Source: Rhynchonema sp. JSB1_4
Lineage: Eukaryota; Nematoda; Chromadorea; Monhysterida; Xyalidae
Direction: 5' to 3'
Assembly: GCA_030248065.1 (NCBI GenBank)
Contig: JASAMV010005999.1
Location: forward strand, 62,001-126,000
Length of the DNA stretch: 64,000 bases
The translations under genes were made by a program, and so were the position numbers. Below the pieces are notes generated by a model, which made no database searches, was not told the DNA's origin, and was given only the letters and a program-made list of their open reading frames with translations. Shown in pieces: positions 55,680 to 64,000 of this stretch; the first letter of the stretch is position 1, and each line of letters begins with the position of its first letter.

Positions 55680-58600
55680 CGCTCGCTGTTTACATCTTTA
55701 GGGGGTCCCGTCAACATTTTGTTCCCATCGTACATGGTCCTTTCTCCGGACAAGAACCCAAATATGGACCTCGCGCAAACACTTTTTTTGTGATGTGCAA
55801 AGATTGCTTGAAGACTTTTTCTGTCTGCGACACCACAACCACAGCCAGCCAATAATATTGATTGCGTTGCGGAGATTGTTTGTTGCACAGCGGAGTGTGT
55901 GTGTCTGACTGAATATGTGAAATAACACTGATGGGTGCCAACTGCCAAGTCACTGATTCGCGGCGACAGCAGCACTGTCACGTGATTTCATTTGAAACAT
56001 GAAATTCTTGCAAAGAGCATTCCGATGCGCATCTGATTTTGATCAGCATCATTCTTAGCATCTTTGGTATGACATTGGTCAGAAATTAGTCCTGGTTGGC
56101 CTTTGCTGTCAACCGTGTCGCTTCTGCACGTCGTAGCGAAACATTATACTTTTGCGCAGTCAAGCAGCACGCCGGAGTATGTACCAAAAACGAACATGAC
56201 ATTTCGCAAGACAACTTGCATGCCAGGCTGTGGAAAAATGAGTTCTGTATCATCTCTTGCTGGGTGAGAGATGTGAATTGATAGCATTGTATTCCCATTT
56301 TGTATCTGTCTGCGTGCTGCGTCTGTTTTTTGCGCGCCGTGTGCGTGCTTCACATAACAAAACTGCAAGGTCACCCACCAACCAATATTAGGATTGCGTT
56401 GGGTGTGTGTCGAAGTTGGTGACCGGTCCCGGTCCCCGGTTGTGCAAAACCGATCGCACCAGATTTTGATGTTGTGCACTTTGCTTGTGTAACATCAAAC
56501 CGCGCAATGCGTGCGTTTGAGCGCAACCTCCATTGCATTGACATGGGAAGCTCCATGTTGGCGGATATTGCACGGCAGTATGTGAGTCCGTAAGCCGTTG
56601 ACAATGCAGGTTTCGGAACAGCCGGATACGCATGACCACCTGCAAAGTTGGAAAGCGCGCCAGCATCAGTTCCAGAATGTGGTGGTTTCAGACAGGCTTT
56701 ACAACACGTGGGGTCCATTTTAGGCACATTGAGAACTAATTCTATGCGGAGTTCAACCAATTCAACAATATTTTCGAAGATCAACTGACAGCATGTCTTG
56801 GCTTCGATACCAGACAGAAACGTACCGAATGCTTCCCAAACCAAAGAAACAAGTAAATTACGCTGTTCTTTCACACAACGTTCATATCACATTATTTCTG
56901 GTCTGCGCCGACCTGCTGTATTCTGATTTTAGTAAATTATTTGTCTGTAAGCGTGTTACGCGTATTAATTCCATAAGTTTCACAGAAACGTTTTGCACGT
57001 CATACTGCCTTGATGTTTATCTCGTGTCCACACAGTCTGCGTATTCCATTTTTGGAACAGAGGCTGTGCAAATAAAGCAAATAATACTGTTACTTTTTGT
57101 ATTTGTATTTCAACAACAACAATCGCATCTGCTCTTCAGAACAAAGCACGCGTCATTAGTTGACATACATAAGTTATACAATAATAACACATTGCTGAGC
57201 AAAAGGTACCCATTGCCATACTTGGGTATGAGTGCTGTGTACCTATATTTTTTCGTTAAAGGGCCGGCCTGGCAGGCCGAAAAAGACACAAAAATTGCCC
57301 CTGAACTGCATGATTGAATTCATTGACGGAAATGTGATGTAAATAGGCCACGCATTGCATCGCTTTGGAAACGAGAAAGTCAGATAAACGCACAGTCCAA
57401 CAATCTAGATAAGTTTCAAGACTTCAAGCTCGATGGACCGGCTGCTGCAGCCACGCCAACCTGAACAATTTGGCTATAAGTCGCTAGCGTTAAGCACTAT
57501 TGCATATTTGATTAGCATCAAACGATGTAGCTTCACAATAGCTATCGAACGATATGTGACATGCCCACACTATCTCATAGTACGGACAAGAAACGGTCAA
57601 AATTCCGAAATCGCACACGGTGGCGTGACGGTTCATTCCAGAATCGTCAAAAAAGCAATTTTTTAGCCTCTGCCCTTAAGCGTAAGAATTTATTGGGCTT
57701 GCCATTTGTCATTCGAAAGCTACCCCCGAGAGACTTTTGTTTGGTGCTATCACATTCGCAATAGCTATTAAAAATAAGCATTTATAGCTGAATAACATAT
57801 TCAGGTTAGTATGGCTGCCCCGAGAGATCTGTAGACGTTGCGGTCTTCGGACCTTGATAGGTTGTTAAAGCAGACGTTTCTCTCAAGTTTTTGTTTTGAA
57901 TGCGATACAATCTGTGGCTTTTATAATGTCACAAGTCTGGTGATGAATGTAACCATCCAGTTTAGTGGCAATTTAATGGTTTTTAGGCCTGTCACAGAGC
58001 TAGCCATGAGTTTCAAAATTTAAAAACCTTGGTTTCTCATACTTTCACCCATGCTCTGTTTTCCCATTGCACCTTATTTCTGCAGCGCCGAGCGCGACCT
58101 CAAAATTTAGGGACAAACTTGTGTTCTCGAAAAATATGGCCGATTTTTGGGACGTTTCGCACCGTTACCGAGTGAAGCAATGGCTTGAGCGACTGAAGTT
58201 GTTTGATAAGTAATTCAGAAGCTGTTGTAATCGTATCCACGTGTTACTTGACCTTCAGCTCATTTGGGGTTTCTACACCGGTCGTTCCAAGTGGTGCAAA
58301 AATTCATTTTTTTCTGGAGCGGAAGGTTCCTCGACCAAGAGATAGCGAATCTCTGAGCGTTTGCTCGTGACATAACATGTCCTGCTACCTTTCCTCCAGT
58401 GATGTCCCGAGCCCTTTAAACAACATCATTAGCCATGTCTCAAAACATGTGAAGTTCAACATCTCAAGAATTGTTTACATTTTGGTAATGCACGAGTGTA
58501 TAATATATCTATTGTTACCTCCCTTTGTTTCGTTTATTCTTATTTCCGGTGATACTATTTGCTTTCGATTGGCAGATACATATAGCTTTCGTTAGCGCAA

Positions 58601-61600
58601 TGACCACCGCAAGCTGCACTTCTTTGCTCTCATTTTTTTCATCGCGGAAAAATTTTTGGCACTGGTTTGAATCCAACACCTTTTTTTTGCATGGAATGAA
58701 AACAATGTTGTGTTGTCGTGGTTCAGTGCACATCGCAACATAGATTATTTTTTCTGCATATAGGCAAATACATATTAAGAATTAAGCAAAAAATTGTCTC
58801 TGGAATTAGCTGGTTTCATAGATCACGTAACATACGGCTTTATCGCCCACTATCTAATACTTCTTATCACGTCAGCTCAATAGTGTATGCGCAATCTCCA
58901 AGCGCTTTATGTTTACTTTCGTGATTAAAAAAACGAACGCTTTTTCTCAAAAGCGCCGACGCCTGTCCTAAAATTGTTGCACAATAATAGTTTTGTCCGC
59001 ACCAAAAGCGGTTATTCATGTTTTTCTGCATCAGTACTTATACTTTCAGCTTATAAAAGCTTGTCTACAAGCATCTAATGTTGCTGTTGGTGTTTTTTCA
59101 ACTGTTTTTTTTGGCTCCAACTCCAGATTATTTTGTCTAGGCGTGTTGTTACTGTTCCAGAGCTGATAAACGTGTATTTTAGGTTCTTCCCATTTTTATC
59201 ATCATCTGGGACATAAAATAAGAAACAGTTATGCAACGGAGTCGTCTGATGTTTCCAGAAGTCCACCGTTTGATACCGTGGTAAAGGTGGCTTGGTACGG
59301 TATTTCTTATACATATGCATACGAACGCCAATTCTTGAAAAATAAGAGCTTCATTTTTATTTTTTTCAATTATCAAAGGATTTTTTGGAAAAGTATGTAT
59401 GTATTGTATTTGCCTTTCTGTTGTGGCAATAACGATTATCATAAAACTTTTTTCAAAAAGTAATCTGCAGAGCAAACATTTGGTTTGAGCCATCTCTATC
59501 ACAAAAACTAATTACACTTGGTTTTTTTCTAATTATACGGCGTCAAGTGTTATCATTGTCACTATATTTTTTGCAACACAAATGCGACGCTGTCTAGGTT
59601 TGGCTGACTTGTTTTTACGCTACAAAAACATAATCAACTATTGTACAGACAGATGCACTTTGAAGGCAACGGCTGTTTTATCTGCCTTTGGGTAAAAACT
59701 TCAGTCTTGGAAGAGTTTCTTTGTGTGTAATTAGACCAGCACGTATAATTTGTTCATCAAATCACTAACACGCCCAGCATGTTAAAACATTGTCTAAACT
59801 GTTTTCATTAAATGTCAGACGCCAGCAAACTCACTTTAAACACTTTGTCGAGCTGCATAGACGACCAAACCACGACTGCCCCAAAGTGCACAGCTGTCTT
59901 TAAAACTTCAAAATTCGATAATAGGTTAACGAGCATTTTTGCTTGCTGGTTCATTTCGTTCACAATTTGTACACTGCGTTCATGTCTTCATTAAAAAAGC
60001 AGCAGATGTGTGATGACACGCTTTCAAATTGGTTATTAATTGGACGATCATTAATAATTGTGCATGTGCACAGATGCCGTGTGACTGTGACGGAACAGTC
60101 TACCTATCATTACATAATATAATGTAACAGCAGTGAGTTTTTTCCCCGTTTCGGCCTGCGTTCACAGACGGGCGAGGTGCCAGGCCTCGTCGGTGCGAAC
60201 ACCTCTGGCCAATTGACCTTCATAAAGGACCTCGAGCACATCTTATTGTTCGAGTAAAGCATCACTGCTGCGCACAAAAGTGCAAGCCAGTGAGAGAATT
60301 ATGTTGTAAACCTGGCCCGCGTGCTTGTAGCTTTAAAATATGTTTGCATACTGTGTAACTTGGCGGCTAGCAGGTTTCCTTGATGCCGGTAGGATCCGCA
60401 ACCTCGCTCGGGAAGTGACTATTCGTGAAAGGACGGAGGCCTCAGCCCCACCACTGACAGACAAACTGACCCTGTAGTAAGGCGACGCTGAAATGTGCGG
60501 TGTAGACAAAGCAGCAGTGAACAAAAAGCAGCGGCAAAATTTTACAAAGCTTGTTTATGTTAGACATTACATTTGGCTTAGGCTTGCAGTTGGCACAGAC
60601 TTAGGCCTAGGCAAGCGTTTCCCCAGCCACACATCTCGCTGTAGTGGTCGCTGTTTTTGACAAACCACAGTTTTTGCCCCGCTGTTTTTTTCCACCACAC
60701 GATAGCACAATGTATAGATATTGCCTTCATTGCCCAACCGGACGGGTAAGCTCATTTCTGAAAACTTTGCGGCCAAATGCATAATCTTACTGTACAAGTG
60801 CATACTCTAACCAACCACCTGTCAACATGAATCAGTACGCCTGGCTTAATCAATCAATATACCGTATCTGTACTAGATAACAATCGATAAGTTGCACAGG
60901 CATGGTCGCGGTTATCAAGTTCTGCAAATCTGTGACACTATACAGTACTTGTGGGCCAGCACAGGACCGTGTCGGCGTGCGAAACTAACTATGACCGTCA
61001 TAAAAAATATGGGCTGTGCATGTGCTTCCCGGTTTATGATTGATCACTTTGGTGCCTGTACCTACACTTACCACTTGCGGCCCTTTGCCTTGTGCCGACG
61101 GAATTTGCACTGTACATACAGTACTTATTGTTGGTATTTCTGTGAGGCGAGCGCGGTGCAACCTTGTGATCGGTTCAACGCTCAGGTCAGCCACATGTAT
61201 GCATACCTGTACCGCACAAGCTGTACAAAAACGGCGAAAATCTGTTTAGAGGCAGCATATATTACAGTTGTATGCAAAAACCGCTTCAATCGTAATCAGC
61301 CTCAGTGTTGCACATGTACAGAACTTCCGAGGAGCAACCGCGGACCACACACACACAGAACGTGGAATGTAGTACATATCGTATCAGCTTCGGTGGCAAT
61401 CATTAATTTCGTTTAGCGATACCATCTTATAAATCCGGTGGTGTTATAGATTAGTAACATGCGTGCAGGATGTCTACGAAATGTTTCCCAAAATGAACTT
61501 TAATTTTTGATGCTCATGCATGTGCTTTGTTTAGAGTGGCTGATGCTTCACACACTGCTTGTTGAAGGTCATGCGGTTGCTTCCAATCCCAATCCTTAGG

Positions 61601-62978
61601 GTTATTCGCGAAGCTACATATGCATATGCACCTAATACTTACCTGAGTACACGCATTTGTCTACCGGCAATAAATGGCCATAAAACACGCGCATGCAGCA
61701 GTCGCAGTCAATCGGTTCGCATGAAATATGAAGGCTGTGACTAATCAATCTTCGTTCTTCATGGTGTGCATGTTCTGTGAATTGCACGTTATAGCAATCA
61801 TCGCACGTTGTTGCTCATGCTGCGCACCTCGATTACGCATTTTTGGGTCTTGTTTTCTGTGGTTCAGTTGTTATGCGCTTCATAGTATGCCGCATCTTGT
61901 CGGCACAGCTCATTGTGCTGCACAACAGTGGTATGGTGTTCGATAACCAGAGTTATAATCTTGATCAACAATAAATATCCGACTTCCTATAGTTCCTTCA
62001 TGTTTACCGATCTGCTACACCACTCAGCGTATTGGGTGATCCATCAGGTTACATTTTGTCTGTCAGACAACAAAGCTTCACTTCAACGTCAACAGTTTGT
62101 TGTACGTTAGGTCTGTAGTGAAACATCGACTAGTAAACCAGTCTGGTTAGCGCTGCAGGGTGTTGTTTGCAAGATATAGAGTAGTCGTTACGTCCTGCAG
62201 CAGCAAAACTGGGCAGCAACACTGCCGAGGTCGACTGGTGTGCTCTGTCTCAGACATGCGTTCGCTTTCTGCGCACCATCAGTTCAGACAAAGATGCGCG
62301 ACTCAAAAGAGAGTATTTAACCTTGACGGCGCCTTGTTTTGAACGGTGCTGAACATTAAATGACCTGCCAAACTTATGCCATCAGGTATACCCACTTTTC
62401 GTTTGATCAAAATATACAAATACAAACACAACATGTGCATGCGCGCGTGCTTCACGTTCCTAACAGTCTTTGTCTTGTGAACTTACCGGCCAGGCTGTCG
62501 TTGCTTGTTTGCATTCTTTGACAAACGCGGTATTAACTTTATTTTTTATTAAACGCCAATCACTTTTTTCGTTTGGTAGTTAACGGAACACATCGTCGTT
62601 CATGTGTTTCGATTTCACCTTGGTGATTGATACCAGGTTATTTTTAGCTTTTCGTGTTTTCTGTCACTATTTTGCGAGGCAAGCCGCGAAATGTGTACTT
62701 GTGTAAAAACACTGGATCGGCAAAGTAAAACGCGGAGATTTTTACGTTTAGACATGCAGCAAACATTATTAGTTATATAGCTGTGTCGCCATGTGTCTAA
62801 TTTTGGAACCACAAAGTTTCATCCCATTAACATAATGTTGGATGGCCATCCATGCTGGAACTATAGCACAAAGTGGTGTCCATTTTGCGGCTTTGGCTTT
62901 GTTCGAGTGGGTTTGGTCTCCGTGAGAACTACGCACCTACAAACAACGCGATTTAGAGCATTCTGACAATATCCGGCT
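55680..62978. other. Long stretch without a supported gene
   Basis: Frames of 160-175 codons at 56371-56874 (minus), 56793-57317 (plus) and 60892-61416 (plus) show no domain, signal peptide plus partner exon, or convincing splice context, and I do not call them. One-mismatch copies of the dispersed motif occur at about 59244, 61544 and 62113. Nothing else was recognised. Confidence 0.45.
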
Positions 62979-63087
62979 GTCGTCAAATCAAGTCGTCGAA
63001 TGTTGTGGTCAAGTCAAGCAATAATACACATGAGCCCCAAGTGAGCGCGAGAAACAATATGTGATTTGACGACTTGATTTGACCACA
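62979..63087. repeat. MITE copy, same family as 3241-3354
   Basis: GTCGTCAAATCAAGTCGTCG is mirrored by CGACTTGATTTGACCAC, and the core CACATGAGCCCCAAGTGAGC is the reverse of the core at 3290-3320. This copy is in opposite orientation to the one at 3.2 kb. Confidence 0.65.
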
Positions 63088-64000
63088 GTACTATGAAAGT
63101 GTCAGCTTATTCGGAGGTTTATTGGATCTTCGTGATCGCGATATTTCTTCTCCGAGTGGTCTGCAGGGCACCAGCCGGGACTTTAGCGCTGCGCTATACT
63201 TTTTTGTCTGTGATACACGGCAACAAACAGTGGTTGTTTATTCATATACACATTATCATCTGCATATGCGTTCGTTCAAAAAGCAAATGCCGCCGGTCGA
63301 AATCTGTGTCAAACTGGCTTTGGGTGGCTCAAAAAGTAGAACTCAGGACTGCTGATCATCTGTATGTTAGGTGCGCAACATGCGTATGATACTGTGTGGT
63401 GAGAAAAATGCAAATGGTTGGACACAAATTAGTTAGAGTCAGTACCAGCGTACACATCATAGTCCTCAATACATAGCTCTGGCTGGTCTGCCTTATAACC
63501 TTTGTTTACATGCTTACATTGGCTCCTGCATTACCATTTTGCTTTCAGACAGTACATTTTAATTTAAAATATGGCACGAAAAATGCAAGAATACTGTCTA
63601 TTATGTACGTTTGGGGCCTCGGCGGATTAGACTGTAGTGGAGGTTTTCTCCGGTCACCCCATAGAGGCAAACAGCAGCTATGCGATGTTGTACGTACTAA
63701 GTTAGTGCTAATAAACACAAGCTGTTTGCAATAAACGAGCGTGCTTGCGCCTTCCTCTTCAAATGCCGCGCACGCGCGCCGCGCCGGCGAAAAGTGGCAC
63801 TTTTTAGCGAATTAAGTGGCTAATAAAGTGTGTGATGTGCTTGTTGGTTGCGCATAGACACACACACATGTAGAATAGGTCTGTTGACGGTTTTTAAGTA
63901 GCAACGCACTTCTGAGGGGATTTAAAAAGATGAAGTTCGGACATTTTTCGGGCTGTGTCTCTTAACTGAACGATACAGTCCAAACATCCGCAACAACTAT
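63088..64000. other. No recognisable gene
   Basis: Nothing supported to the end of the window; GC-rich GCGCGC sequence at about 63765-63790. Confidence 0.4.

Noticed and set aside
56371..57317. Overlapping 167- and 174-codon frames on opposite strands
   Set aside because: No domain, no partner exon and no codon pattern favours either strand.

Overview
The window is eukaryotic and comes from an animal. Host genes are split by GT-AG introns of about 50 to 2,500 bases, EGF-type modules sit on single exons, and much of the intergenic DNA is transposon debris. The combination of a long nidogen with about 14 EGF modules, a secreted Ly6/uPAR-like protein and a BEL/Pao retroelement carrying a phlebovirus-type envelope suggests an ecdysozoan, most likely a nematode or close relative. 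That placement is inference; no species-specific sequence was recognised.

Layout. From 1 to 7.6 kb there is a foldback element, a small four-membrane-segment gene on the minus strand (1502-3058), a hAT-like MITE and a 1.7-kb near-palindromic element. A block of homopolymer noise (about 7665-7905) abuts a nearly intact BEL/Pao LTR element on the minus strand (7911-18660). Its LTRs are 278 bp each. One 2935-codon frame fuses gag, protease, reverse transcriptase, RNase H, integrase and envelope, and a separate 366-codon frame looks like an SGNH/GDSL hydrolase.

From 19.6 to 33.6 kb lies a complete nidogen gene on the minus strand. I assembled it as 32 exons with consistent reading phase at every junction. 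The exception is one extra base in exon 9, which is either a sequencing error or a real frameshift. One intron uses a GC donor, and the last intron is full of DNA transposons. Then come a five-exon secreted Ly6-like gene (37349-38931, minus) with a TATA box, and a plus-strand gene (43878-48164) for a secreted Pro/Gln-rich protein ending in a thrombospondin type 1 repeat. From 48.2 to 64 kb I see MITEs and no convincing gene.

The host genes together suggest extracellular and basement-membrane biology: nidogen links laminin and collagen IV, and a TSP1-repeat protein and a Ly6-like protein lie next to it. Nothing here shows co-regulation. The most unusual sequence signal is a 10-base motif, TGAAACATCA. 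I count 22 exact copies on either strand between 22.4 and 50.6 kb, in introns, exons and spacers, about half of them within 40 bases of a splice site, and none in the retroelement.
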